64,000 nt of DNA from Adiantum capillus-veneris (taxonomy: Eukaryota; Streptophyta; Polypodiopsida; Polypodiales; Pteridaceae): NCBI GenBank assembly GCA_014529385.2, contig CM043944.1, forward strand, positions 82,696,884 to 82,760,883, read 5' to 3'. Shown here piece after piece: positions 11,669-22,707 of this stretch (positions within the stretch are counted from its first letter, which is position 1; every line of letters begins with the position of its first letter). A model generated the notes under the pieces. That model saw only the letters and a program-made list of their open reading frames with translations. It was not told where the DNA came from and ran no database searches. The translations under genes and the position numbers were made by a program.

Positions 11669-12714
11669 TGGGGCACCACTTGGCTTACACAACCCGCCTG
11701 GCCGAGATAGGAAACACACCTATGGAGTGAGAGGAGAGAGACTACCCATTACCCACTCCACATAGAGAGAGAGAGAGAGAGACACACACACCCAAAAAAC
11801 TCAGCTCAAAAGAGGAGAACTTCTGACGTGTAGATACAAATGAGCTTGGGCCAACACCAATGGGGCAAATAGCTCACACAGTATGGGTAAAATAAGCCAG
11901 ATACAATCACAAACTGGAGCAAAAGCTTCGCTCATAGGAGAAACTTACACAACCAAAACAACAGAAGGCAAAATGGACAGCTCCATCGCGTCCGGAACGG
12001 CCCAAAACCCCAGTCTACAATGTCAAAGTGCTCAAATCCGACCTCGGATGAGCAGTTTACGGCCAAAACAGACTCAAAAAACCCCAAAAACACAGTTGCG
12101 GCTGTTCCTCGTCTCTTCTCCACGTTTTTCCTGGTCTTCTCTCTGTTTTTTCAGTTCCCACACTTAGCTTTATTACTTGGGCACCCTTGGCCTTTTAGAT
12201 GACCTCAAACGGACCCCGAACAGGCCAAAAACTGACCTCGCAGTGCATAGTTGTCACCCTGCTACATCCATACGCACACCTGGCACTCCGCTTTTTTCAA
12301 TAATGCATCCCGCCACCACGTGAAGTGGCCCCAAAATATGATCCTCATGATGACCTTTCTGCATAATTAGACCTCATCCACGTCGTGTCCGTACTCATCC
12401 ACGTGCAAGTATTGACCTCATTCGACCTCCTGACGCCACTAGATGCCATCTGACGCACCTGCTTACCTCATGTCGTCGGCCCGCGGATAGCTTCCTTGAG
12501 AAGTTTTACACGCTACCAACTCCTCATTATTATAGGAAAAACACACTGGTACTGGTAATAGTGAAAATCGATGCACGATGTACATGTTGTCCTACCTGTA
12601 CACATGTGGGCCCCACGTAACCACGTGGCTCTGGAAAATGGGCAATCCTTTATTTGATGCACCATGCATGGGTATGTACATATGCACAATCTCTTGCTCC
12701 AAAAAACTCCTGAC
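11511..12714 (-). repeat. Possible 5' LTR of G1
   Basis: If 11,490-11,504 is the primer site, this non-coding block is the 5' LTR, ending in CA (plus-strand TG at 11,511). It contains a (CA)n tract, G-box-like CACGTG and CCACGTCG motifs near 12,390-12,420, and a TATA-like CTATAATAA on the minus strand near 12,530. The other LTR is missing, so the ends cannot be checked by comparison. The right-hand limit is set only by where the W-[V/I]-P-K copy begins. Confidence 0.35.
11577..11666. repeat. (AC)45 microsatellite
   Basis: Uninterrupted dinucleotide repeat of about 90 bp. A short (GA)n then (CA)n tract follows at 11,765-11,791. All reading frames across it are repeat artefacts. Confidence 0.97.
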
Positions 12715-13400
12715 AACGCTAATCAATTGGCTAGAAAAGTCCTTGCAAAAACAACAACCCAAGAGTAAACAAATAATAGCTTTCCATAACTAGTCAAACC
12801 ACAAAGGTAAAGTACCAGATATCAGCCTTGCTAAGGATAGTAGAGACATTGATGATTCTTATGATATCCCCTACCAGGAACTCAGGTCATCACCCTCACT
12901 AGCAACTTCCGTAACAACCATGGAAGGCCAAAAGCAAAGAACAACAAGTTAGAGTTAAAAAGTTTGACAAATCTGGATACCAAAGAGCGAGCTCGGCCAA
13001 AAGCAGGTATGGACCAAGAAGAAGAAGATCTCTGATGAAAAATCACAAGATCCAACACCAAAAGGAAAACAATCAAAATGTGAAAGAACGGCTTAAGAGA
13101 TCACAAAATGACAAGATTTTGCAACCAAAGAAGTTGATTCAAGCACAAAGAGGCCAGGAGTTTATTTGGATTCCAAAATAGTTACAGTATCAACTCCCAA
13201 AGTCTGAATCCCATTCCCAACTAAGCATACAAGGGCTGAAGCCAAGACCGCTGCTGACTCACACAAAGACAAGGTGGATCCCAAAGAAGTCTCTTCAAAC
13301 ACAAACAAAGTAGGGACAAGTATGGGTTCCCAAACGAACATCATTATCAACGAAACAACCAATAATCACAAAGAAGTGGGTCCCAAAGAAAACCAATCAA
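12709..13400 (+). pseudogene. W-[V/I]-P-K segment, right copy
   Basis: Second copy of the segment at 4,982-5,630, in the same orientation on the other side of G1. It shares the blocks coding N-W-L-E-K-S-L-Q-K, D-D-S-Y-D-I-P-Y-Q-E-L and K-I-S-D-E-K-S-Q-D-P-T-P-K-G-K-Q. W-I-P-K occurs near 12,978 and W-V-P-K near 13,376, the latter beyond the end of the left copy. Several stops and a deletion near 13,115 (relative to the left copy) break the frame. It is 11-12 bp longer near 12,833. No catalytic domain is seen. Confidence 0.5.
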
Positions 13401-13970
13401 ACTACTATCACCTCACCATAACTTGAATTCTTTCAATTCCTCCTACGATTACAGTACAATTAGAAGAGAGAAAGTCACTCACTTTGCCACTGCATGCTGC
13501 TCAGGGCTTACAAGTCAGGAGATAAAGTGAATGCATAGAAAAAGCTGAAAAGAAAATAACTAGAGGCAACCAAAGAGGAAGTCCAAATCTCTCTACAACC
13601 TTCAATCAAGCAGATGGCTTAGGAGCTTCAAAGACCATCACATTGCTTACACCCACATGTTGCAGAACATAAATTTTTTTCATGCATTGAATGTGTATGC
13701 ATAATAGGGCTACATTACAAGCCTGCATTGATTGCCCAAGCACTCAAATAGGAGAGGGGAAGGCATTCTAAATATGGACCTAATAACAAAAATCTATATA
13801 TAAGCCCCTAGGGACATTTATACATAGTTTCTAGAATTCTATTCAACTGATTTTGCTTTTTGTTAAGTTGATTTTTGGTTTTTTTAATTATTTTTTGAGA
13901 TTTTATTTTACTAAAAAAAGAAGATGAAGAAAAGACTGAAGAGACGCTTGAGCAGTACAAAGAGAAGAAG
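13401..13970. other. Non-coding stretch with a TATA-like box
   Basis: No gene recognised. A strong plus-strand TATA-like sequence, CTATATATAAGC, lies near 13,794-13,805. It could be a decayed LTR or promoter; nothing downstream supports a gene. The last 100 bp are T-rich. Confidence 0.4.
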
Positions 13971-14262
13971 GTACGGCTGAAAGCAAGGGATGGTGGTACA
14001 AAAAAAGGACCAATTTTTTTTCCACCTTATTGGTACCACTGAAAAAGTGGGGACTGGTAAAATTTTTGTATTGTGTCAAAACTTGTCCAACATTCTATTT
14101 TGATGTTCCTCTTTTAAAGATGTATCCAATGATATATAATATGATAACTAATTTCTTTTATGACTTGGATAAATCGCATTGCAAAGATTTGTCAAAGTAC
14201 CATCAAAAGGTACTGTCAAGGACAACCAATTTTGTACCACCATCCCTTGCTTTTAGCCGTAC
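13971..14262. mobile_element. MITE with ~30-bp terminal inverted repeats
   Basis: The left end (13,971-14,003) and right end (14,230-14,262) are inverted copies with one mismatch; the outer part is GTACGGCTGAAAGCAAGGGA. The element is 292 bp and AT-rich, and its only reading frame (14,030-14,266) is fortuitous. A TA sits just outside CGGCT on both sides, which fits a TA target duplication as in Tc1/mariner-type MITEs; because TA is palindromic this cannot be separated from a longer inverted repeat. Confidence 0.8.
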
Positions 14263-14343
14263 ATGAAAACGACAAAACTTCATAAGGTATGTCTCAAATG
14301 CGATATGCACAAGGCTATAAAGTCAGAGGTAAGAAAAGAATAG

Positions 14344-14800
14344 TGATGACACTCACACACATGAGACACAGACACACATGGGGGAGGAAAATATTCGAAT
14401 CTCTCATGGTGGCAACAAATCTACGAAAGAAGCACGTGCAAGGAAAATGCAAAGGAAAGGCCTCTCTCCATATATATGCCAAGGAAAGGGAAGGCCTTTC
14501 CTATACAGCCTTTCAGAAGACATTGACAGGGGTGAGAGAATTCATGTTGTCATGCTTTAATCGATATATGTATTCCAAATGTAGTTGCTAGGGAAGGGGG
14601 CAAGGATGCAAATGCTATGGTGAGGGCGAGGTGATGAGCATAACAAGCGGCCAATTGGAGAGATTCTTGAACAACATCTTGCCACTACAAATAATTTCTA
14701 TATTTATCGTAGCTAATATGTTTGATGGTCAAGATAGCCCCTATCCTTCCCTAGAGGTACTTGTATCACCTTTCCTTTTTTTCTTATTCAATAGTAAACG
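14344..14800 (+). repeat. LINE-B 3' tail, sense copy
   Basis: Matches, in reverse complement, 23,191-23,640 and 26,390-26,854, and in direct orientation 54,681-54,915. It starts at the degenerate CA/GA patch and runs through 'ggaaggcctttcctat', 'gtattccaaatgtag' and 'ctatccttccctagaggt'. The reading frame over 14,289-14,591 is not conserved as protein between copies. This tail lacks the long (GA)n of its relatives. No gene is seen in 14,801-15,119. Confidence 0.75.
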
Positions 14801-15119
14801 ATTTTGCCGAGCACTCATTGTGAGTCCCAAGTCCCTCAAAACATAACTTAATATAGGCACACTTGTGGATCTACAAGAACTCCTTTGTCTTTGGCAAGCC
14901 TCATACTAACCCTGTTCAATTGTTTCTCATTGATGTTAAAAGAGCTGAAGAAAATGCTGCAAAGTAGCGAGCCACTTATACTATTGACATTCATCTTGTT
15001 GAAATCCACCAAAACACTACATGGAAAGAGTGGTCTAGTATTCTTTTAGTCCGTCGCGGTGACCCGTGAACATTAGTGTTGTTGTCAAGGATAGTGATCC
15101 TTAGGCGCTGAGTGACCTA

Positions 15120-16690
15120 GTCGTAGCTCTTTAGTTATAGACTTTTGATTCTAATATCCAATTCATTTACACTTTAGCAGTTACGTAGCTAGACACGGGG
15201 TTTAGTGCTTGGTAGAGGCTAGACGTAGAGGACTTGCTATAAGGTCTACTCTAGAGAGGTATTAGGAGTTGTTAGTGAGATATAAAAGCATTTCAATCTG
15301 CGTATTCTCTGATGCTTTGAAAGTACTGTTCCATATTTTATTTTTCTTCCAGTTTTGCACAATTGTTGTTGTTTAGTCATAATATTTAATTCTACAATTA
15401 AAAGTAGGTTAGATAACATTTATAACCATCAAATTGAGCAAAAAGGGTCAGGAAAAAACTGCCAAAACCTTATTTTGGTTGCCCAGACCATAAACTCTAA
15501 AATTTTAGAAATTTGATGATTTGAGCTTTAAAAAAAAATTCAAACCCAAAATAGTGGGTAAAGGTGTTGACCAAGTTAAAAAGAGATGATCTGAAAGGTT
15601 CTAGGCCAAAATGTGCAGGAACATGGATTGTGATCCATGACCCCCCCGGAAAAAAGTGGGTAGAAACTGATATCAATGGGTTCTGTGGGATTCCAAATCT
15701 CTAGATACACACTTTCCATAAAAAGTTGACACTAAAAACCCACTCAAATCAAGAAATTAGGCAAAAAATACAAAAACCTTGGAAATAGATACAAATTGGG
15801 GCTTTTTGACTATTTGGTGTCCAAACTAAAAAATAAGTGAAAATCTGACCTCTACAGGGTCTAGGCATATAACTCACCAAATTTCATGACTAGATGAGGT
15901 GGAACATGGATCGCGATCCATGACGCCTTGAAGCATCTGAGGCTGAGATTTGGGCAGTGAGTAGTTGACATCATTTGGAACAACTTTTGTGAAGGTCATA
16001 ATAGTAGCAAAAAACAATAAAAAGTTGACCAAAACACCAAAATACAAGCTGCCAGTCAAAAATTGCAAGCAACCACAAAATTTTTCTTATGGCAAGGAGA
16101 AAGGTGTTCAAACTCAAAAATAAGTGGATAGGCAGACTCCATAGACTTCAAGTAACCATTTGACCAAGTTTGGGGTTCTGATATGCTGGAACATGGATCG
16201 CGATCCATGTCCCCCTACCAGATTTTGGGATTGTGATCTTACATTTTGTAGCAGAGACCAGCACCAACAACTTATCCAAAAATAGGGGTACCAAAAAACT
16301 TCAAGAAGAGGCTCAAACAAGGCTACAGTCAATCAAGTCCAAAAAGCACAAATAGATCAACAAAGTGACTTTTGGGAGACCTAAGGGAAATCAAACCACC
16401 TAAAAGTCATATAACAAGGATCAGGAGACTGTAAACGACCTGTGTGCCAAGGTTCTAGTGATTCTGACATTGGGGGTACATGGATCGTGATCCATGACGT
16501 CACAGATACAGCTCAGATCTATTCCAAAGTTAGGACTAGTCCTTGATAGCATAGTGGTGATTTCAAACTTCAATTTGGAATTGGATTGTGCATACTTCAA
16601 GATTTTTTTTTTTTTGTGTCAAAAGTTTGACAAAATTCTAATTTCAGTAGATTTTGACTAACCTAGCGGCTATAAAGCTATAGCCACCAA
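15120..16690 (+). other. LINE-A leader with palindrome array
   Basis: Non-coding leader upstream of the LINE-A reading frame, matched almost in full by 54,935-56,500. It carries four copies of an 18-bp palindrome-type motif: CATGGATTGTGATCCATG (15,622-15,639), CATGGATCGCGATCCATG (15,905-15,922), the same extended to 20 bp (16,191-16,210), and CATGGATCGTGATCCATG (16,479-16,496). Centre-to-centre spacing is 283, 287 and 287 bp. Each is usually followed by a C-run (tgacccc or tgtcccc). The imperfect versions differ at the CG dinucleotides, as expected from cytosine deamination. Confidence 0.75.
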
Positions 16691-19600
16691 GTGATTTTTG
16701 TACAGGTTTTGTGGACCAGAGTACAACAAGTTGCTATTAATGGGAGGACTGAATGCACAATAAAAGGGAACACGTCAGGGTTTTGCAGGCTTCATTTTCT
16801 TGATTATTTGCGGTCAGGCTAACTTTATCAAAGGAGAAACCCTAGCATTAGCAACCAATCAAGTCATATTTCAACGGAGGGTAGTGTCAATCAAGGGACT
16901 ATACCTACCTTAGAGCCGATCTTGGAGGAAAGTCTGTTTGCGGATACTGAAGAAACCAAAATGGGAGTGAGACCATCACAGCTTGCACGAAACTTGAAAC
17001 TTTTACACATGCAATATCAGTCTGAAAATGAGCAGGGCGCTCAAATCTATAAAGACGGTATGGATCGTTATTGTGTTAAAATTGAAGAGAGGCCTAGTGA
17101 GCTTAAGCTTGTAGTGCCCATAGATTATAGTGGCGATCAATATTTCAATGAAGAGGAAAACATGTATATAGTTGTGCTTAATCATTTTATTGTGGACAAC
17201 GGGGGATTAATATGCACAAAAGAAAAGGTTGACGTAATAGTGAAAATTATGGAAAGGGATGTATCTCAACTAAGGGAAAGAGATATTGAGGGCCTTAAAT
17301 CAGCTAGATAGCTGCTTAAGAGATATGAATTTGAGGTGGCTAGCAAAGCAAGGTTTCTATGTAGACAACAAGAGCTCATAGATGTGCATTGCTCCTCCAA
17401 ACTGTTCTTCAAAAAGTTGCAGTCAAAGCTTAGTAGGGAATGCATATTGATTGTCATGTTGGGAATTGAAGCAAGCAAGAAAACAAACCAGAAAGTGGTA
17501 CTACTGCAATTGGACTTTACCAAAGCTTTTGACTCAATTATATGGGACTTTGTGGTTAAGGTCATGACTATGTTGGGGTTTGGTAAAAAAATGGCTTCAT
17601 GTATTATGTTGCTAGGGGAGGGTGCAACATCTCAGGTGTTGCTTAATGGTAGACTTTCTGATGATGTTAAGGTCAATAGATCTGTATGTTAGGGGTGTCC
17701 TTTCATACTGTTATTTTTTGTTGTAGCAACTCATCCTTTATTTTTCTTGTTAGCTACTCAAGCCAATGCTAGGAATCTGAAAGGACCTCAAATAGGGCAG
17801 GAACAAGTGGTTGCTCTAGGCTTTGCAGATGATACTATTACCTTTTTACACGCAGATAATGCAAATATTGAAAAATGCATGAATTATCTCAATGTATATT
17901 CTCTAGTTGTTGGTCTTGAAATTAACCTTGGAAAATCTAGGCTGATAGATGTATCAGTAGATAATTACAACTCTCTCATTTGGAGAGGCAAAAGGATAGC
18001 CACAGGCACAATCTTCTTCAGACACTTAAAATACCCAATTTGGGTGGATGTAGTAGCCAAACATTTGACTACTTGGGTAGAGAAAAGAGTGTGCTCTAAA
18101 GTTGCTAATGGTATTGTGATGAGTGGCCATTTCATGTCAGAGTTAGGATTTTACAAGCTATTTTGATACCTTACCTGTTGTTTTTTTTTTTTACCACTTC
18201 TTGACTGGTCCAGGACTGCATTGCTTAGGATGAGGTCTATGTACTTGAAATTTCTATGGGGGTCTTCCAATAAAGCCTGATTATCTTGGGATTCATTTTT
18301 TTAACCTGAATACATAGGTGAATCAGGTATCTTGAACTTGAAATTGCATATGCTTGCTAGAAGAGCTACCTTGTTCAAACATATGCTGGAATCTAATAAA
18401 TGATGGTCCCTTTTACTGTGGTATTTGATTGATATGTTTGTTGTGTATTTTCATGGCCATTGGGATATGGATTCCTGGGGTAAACTATTTATGGCTGCTC
18501 CTATTGAATTGTGTGGTCAAACACAAAATATGCTGATTAAATCTTGGAAATATGTTTGTGCAAAACTGGTATGGGTTGGTAGATTAAGGTACACTGGGAA
18601 GTCATTCGGTGATGAATTGTGCTTTTGGAGCTTTGTTTTCAAGAAACCTCTTGCTTTGCTTTTGGAGCTTTGTTTTCAAGAAACCTCCTGCTTTTGTTAA
18701 CAGGGGGGTCAGTTCTATAGATCAAGTTGTGGACTCTAATAGCAATTTGGTTGTCTTTTTGCTAGCCAAGAGACTCAACAGATTGGGAAATGGATTCAGA
18801 GTTCCATGGGGACTAGTATTAGTGTGTGTGTTCAACCTTCATATCCCATGTAACAAAGACACTACTCAAAGACTTAGAGATTTGGAGCTACCAAACTCCT
18901 CAGCTAATTGGTGGTCTTCTGTACATCAGAATATGGATGCTTTCTTTCATATGGCAAGCCAAGAATGCATCAGTGTTTGATAAGGTAATGGGGGTTATTC
19001 GATTTCCCATGGGGAATGTCAAATTCAAAAATAAGTGGATAGGCAGACTCCATAGACTTTAAGTAACCATCTGACCAAGTTTGGGGTTCTGATATGCTGG
19101 ACATGGATCGCGATGCATGTCCCCCTACTAGTTTTTGGGATTGTGATCTTGAATTTTGTAGCAGAGACCAGCATCAACAACTTATCCAAAACTAGGGGTA
19201 CCAGAAGAGGCTCAAACAAGGCTAGAGTCAATCAAGTCCAAAAACCACAAATAGATCGACAAAGTGACTTTTGGGAGACCTAAGGGGAATTAAACCACCT
19301 AAAAGTCATATAGCAAGGATCAAGAGACTGTAAAAGACCTGTGTGCCAAGTTTCTAGTGATTCTGACATTGGGATACATGGATTGTGATCCGTGACCCCC
19401 TGTCACAAAAACAACTCAGATCGATTCCAGAGTTAGGACTAGTCCTTGATAGCATAGTGGTGATTCCAAAATTCAATTTGGAATTGGATTGTGCATATTG
19501 CAAGAAAAATAAGAGTTTGTGTCAAAAGTTTGACAAAATTCTAATTCTAGTAGATTTTGACTAACCCAGCGGCTATGAAGCTATAACCACCAAGTGATTT

Positions 19601-21986
19601 TTGTACAGGTTTTGTGGACCAGAGTACAACAAGTTGCTATTAATCGGAGGAATGAATGCACAATAAAAGGGAATAGGTCAGGGTTTTGCACGCTTCATTT
19701 TCTTGATTATTTGCGGTCAGGAAAACTTTATCAAAGTAGAAACCCTAGCATTAGCGACCAATCAAGTCATATTTCAATGGAGGGTAGTGTCAATCAAGGG
19801 ACCATACCTACCTTAGAGCCGATCTTGGAGGAAAGTCTGTTTGCTGATATTGAAGAAACCAAAATGGGGGTGAGACCATCACAGCCTGCACCAAACTTCA
19901 AACTTTTACACCTGCAATACCAATCTGAAAATGAGCAGGGAGCTCAAATCTATAAAGACGGTATGGATCGTTATTGTGTTAAAATTGAAGAGAGGCCTAG
20001 TGAGCTTAAGCTTGTAGTGCCCACAAATTATAGTGGCGATCAATATTTTAATGAAGAGGAAAACATGTATGTAGTTATGCTTAAAGCTTTTATTATGGAG
20101 AACTGGGGATTAACAGGCACAAAGGAAAGGTTGACGTAATAGTGAAAATTATGGAAAGGGATGTATCTCAACTTAGGAAAAGAGATATTGAGGGCCTTAA
20201 ATCAGCTAGATAATTGCTTAAGAGATATGAATCTGAGGTGGCTAGCAAAGCAAGGTTTCTATGTATACAACAAGAGCTCATAGATGTGCATTGCTGCTCC
20301 GAACTGTCCTTCAAAAAGTTGCAGTCAAAGCTTAGTAGGGAATGCATACACCACATTGTTAAAGAGGATGACCACATCATCTCTGACCCACATGCAGTCA
20401 TGCAGGAATGCAAAGAACACTTTGAAAACATTCCAAAGAAACATGTGGATATGTCTTTTGAGAGGCAACAATCTATTGAGTTAATGCTTTCAGTAGTGGA
20501 TCCATGTATTGAGGAACATAATTCTAAAAGAATGGAAGCTCCATTTGAGGAAATATGATTGCTTTGCAACCCTCATTGGTTTTATTGGGGGGAGATCCAT
20601 ATTAGATAACATATTGATTGGCATGTTGGGAGTTGAAGCAAGCAAGAAAACAAACCAGAAAGTGGTACTACAACAACTGGACTTTGCCGAATCTTTTTAC
20701 TCAATTATATGGGACTTTGTGGTTAAAGTCATGACTAAGTTGGGGTTTGGTAAAAAAATGGCTTCATGTATTATGTTGCTAGGGGAGGGTGCAACATCTC
20801 AAGTGCTGCTTAATGGTAGACTTTCTGATGATGTTAAGGTGAACAGATCTGTACGATAGGGGTGTCCTTTCATACTGTTATTTTTTGTTGTAGCAACTCA
20901 TCCTTTATTTTGCTTTCTAGCTACTCAAGCCAATGCTGGAAATCTAAAAGGACTTCAAATAGGGCATGAACAAGTGGTTGCTCTAGGCTTTGCAGATGAT
21001 ACTATTACCTTTTTACATGCATATAATGCAAATATTGGAAAATGCATAAATTATCTCGATGTATATTCTCTAGCTGCTGGTCTTGAAATTAACCTTGGAA
21101 AATCTAGCCTGATAGATGTATGGTATTGTGATGAGTGGACATCTCTTGTCAGAGTTAGGATTTTACAAGCTATTTTGATACCTTACCTGTTGTTTTTTTC
21201 TTTACCGCTTCTTGACTGGTCTAATACTGCATTGGTTGGATGAGGTCTATGTAGTTGAAATTTCTATGGGGGTCTTCCAACAAAGCCCGATTATCTTGGG
21301 ATTCAGTTTCTGACTCTGAATACATGGGTGGATGAAATATCTTGAACTTGAAATTGCATATGCTTTCTAGAAGAGCTACTCTGTTTAAACATATGCTGGA
21401 ATCTAGTAAATGCTGGTCCCGTTTACTGTGGTATTTGATTGATATGTCTATTGTGTATTTTCATGGCCATTGGGATATGGATTCGTGGGGTAAACTGTTT
21501 ACGGCTGCTCCTATTGAATTTTGTGGTCAAACACGAAATATGCTGATTAAATCTTGAAAATATGTTTGTGCAAAACTGGTATGGGTTGGTAGAGTAAGGT
21601 ACACTGGCAATTCAAGAAATCTCATGCTTTGTTTTTAGGTAGGAAATCTCTTACCATGTTTAAAAAGGGGGTCAGTTCCATACATCAAGTTGTGGACTCT
21701 AATAGCAATTTGGTTGCCTTTTTGCTAGCCAGGAGACTCTACAGATTGGGAAATGGATCAGAGTTCCATGGGGACTGCTATCAGCGTGTGTGCATGTCCA
21801 ACCTTCAGATCCCATGTAACAAAGACACTACTGAAAAGATTCAGAGATTTGGAGTTACCCAACTCCTCAGCTAACTGGTGGTCTTCTGTACATTAGAATA
21901 TGGATGCTTTCTTTCATATGGCAAGCCAAAAATGCGTCAGTGTTTGATAAGGTAATGGGGGTTATTCGATTTCCCATGGGGAATGT
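16108..21986 (+). repeat. 2.9-kb tandem duplication inside LINE-A
   Basis: Unit 1 (16,108-19,019) and unit 2 (19,020-21,986) align throughout, from 'caaactcaaaaataagtgg' to 'ttcccatggggaatgt'. Unit 2 begins at an internal leader point and joins unit 1 at a point internal to the 3' part; only unit 2 continues into the natural 3' end. This is a segmental duplication of one element rather than two insertions. Confidence 0.8.
16740..19019 (+). pseudogene. LINE-A reverse transcriptase remnant, unit 1
   Basis: L1-like non-LTR retrotransposon. The N-terminal block (16,922-17,311) is unassigned, then comes the endonuclease-RT linker (F-F-K-K-L-Q-S-K-L-S-R). RT motifs are L-D-F-T-K-A-F-D-S-I-I-W-D-F, V-L-L-N-G-R-L-S-D-D, a decayed R-Q-G-C-P-F, and F-A-D-D at 17,822-17,833. 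The tail ends with F-I-W-Q-A-K-N-A-S-V-F-D near 18,940. About 264 bp present in unit 2 (20,350-20,613) are missing here at a CATA microhomology, removing the RT segment with G-F-I-G-G-R-S-I-L-D-N. Stops and frameshifts are frequent. No endonuclease domain is seen. Confidence 0.78.
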
Positions 21987-22110
21987 TAAAACAGAAATTG
22001 CTAGAAGACTTTATTTCATCACCTAAAGCTATGCGAGGGCATATGAAAGCCTATATGGATGCTTTGTAATCGAACATACATAGAATGTAATATAAGAGAG
22101 TATTTCCAAA
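19594..22110 (+). pseudogene. LINE-A reverse transcriptase remnant, unit 2
   Basis: Second tandem unit, with the fuller RT: the linker (S-K-A-R-F-L-C, H-I-V-K-E-D-D, I-S-D-P-H-A-V-M), G-F-I-G-G-R-S-I-L-D-N, L-D-F-A-E-S-F-Y-S-I-I-W (Asp to Tyr in the A/F-D-S motif), and F-A-D-D intact at 20,989-21,000. Compared with unit 1 about 130 bp are missing after 21,120. The 3' part codes W-Q-A-K-N-A-S-V-F-D and ends near 22,069 with a TAA, followed by an A/GA-rich end. The unit-2 leader has two decayed palindromes (19,101-19,120 and 19,377-19,394). Confidence 0.78.
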
Positions 22111-22592
22111 AAGAGAGAGAGAGAGAGAGAGAAAGAAGGGGGGCAAATTGCAATATAATTGGCCAAGGCGCGAAATGCTTTTATTCCATTACAGAGGAAG
22201 CAGCTGCAGCTAATTGTGGTAGGAGCAGGAGCAGACTTTGACATTGCAGGAGCAGAAGTGCCAGCGGCTGGCATTGCAGAACTGGCTGGAGCAGGGGCAC
22301 GCAAACTTGCTGGCACGCAAACTTGCAGGGGCACGCAAACTTGCTGGCACGCAAACTTGCTTGCCTCCATGTGCGCCTGCAGGCTCAACGATGACGTGGC
22401 CACCTGGCTCTGCTCATCGACGGTTCCCACGAAGTCGGGCCTCAGCTAGCTGCTCATCCTCTTTGCCGCCGCTACACGCTCCGCGGGAACCCCGGTGTTT
22501 ACAACGACAGAATGCGCAGCTACAACCAATGCCACTAGAAGAAGCACTGACATGAGCTTGGCTAACACAGCTAGCGGGGCATGAGATGCCAT
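22029..22592 (-). pseudogene. Small secreted Ala/Pro-rich (AGP-like) protein gene with in-frame stop
   Basis: Best host-gene candidate. ATG at 22,590-22,592 lies about 110 bp downstream of a TATA box. The first residues, M-A-S-H-A-P-L-A-V-L-A-K-L then a Leu/Val-rich core ending A-A-H-S, look like a signal peptide. After 48 codons there is an in-frame TAG, then the same frame stays open for about 130 more codons. The second part has a Cys/Val repeat (V-C-V-P) from four tandem 'gcacgcaaacttgc' units at 22,297-22,360, then A-P-A-P-A-S-S-A-M-P-A-A-G-T-S-A-P, which resembles arabinogalactan-protein glycomodules. GC content is far above its surroundings. The C-terminal end runs into LINE-A 3' sequence, so the true end may be lost. 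It may be a 48-residue peptide, a pseudogene, or a sequence error at the TAG. Confidence 0.55.
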
Positions 22593-22695
22593 AATGATAG
22601 TATGATGATACTAGTACAGCAGACAGCTCTACCGATGATGGCTATTGTTATGCAGGCGGCGAGCAAATTCTCTCGATATCATATCTTGCCTCAGG

Positions 22696-22707
22696 GGGAT
22701 CTTTTAT
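22696..22707 (-). promoter_or_regulatory. TATA box of the secreted-protein gene
   Basis: On the minus strand the sequence TCTATAAAAGATC lies about 110 bp upstream of the ATG at 22,592. The context is GC-rich and unlike the flanking repeats, so transcription toward the ATG is plausible. Confidence 0.55.

Larger units (their letters stand above)
5670..12714 (-). mobile_element. Ty3/gypsy retrotransposon G1, defective
   Basis: Minus-strand LTR-retrotransposon remnant in the order gag, zinc knuckle, protease, RT, RNase H, second RNase H, integrase, which is Ty3/gypsy order. The second RNase H resembles the extra archaeal-type domain of plant Tat-lineage elements (family knowledge). The pol frame from 8,823 to 5,670 keeps one phase but has four stops. 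Frameshifts occur near 8,820, between 9,788 and 9,916, and near 9,960. Integrase is cut soon after its catalytic Glu, so the 3' end and 3' LTR are missing. A 1.1-kb leader separates gag from a possible primer site at 11,490-11,504. The right-hand limit is uncertain. Confidence 0.8.

Noticed and set aside
11406-11765. Reading frames of Val-Cys or Thr-His repeats
   Set aside because: They are translations of (CA)n; the same applies at 26,015-26,368, 45,238-45,492, 47,415-47,750 and 52,038-52,433.
4982-13352. Flanking 650-bp repeats as LTRs of G1
   Set aside because: No TG...CA ends, no adjacent primer site or polypurine tract, and they encode a plus-strand protein remnant.
13162-13362. Minus-strand frame resembling the end of the G1 integrase frame
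   Set aside because: The similarity is to the chimaeric tail (5,533-5,670), which is the W-[V/I]-P-K segment read backwards, not integrase.
14030-14266. Small gene in 14,030-14,266
   Set aside because: The frame lies within the MITE and includes its right terminal repeat.
19020-22110. LINE-A unit 2 as an independent 5'-truncated insertion
   Set aside because: Both unit junctions are internal to the element and unit 1 ends at the same internal point; a tandem duplication is simpler.
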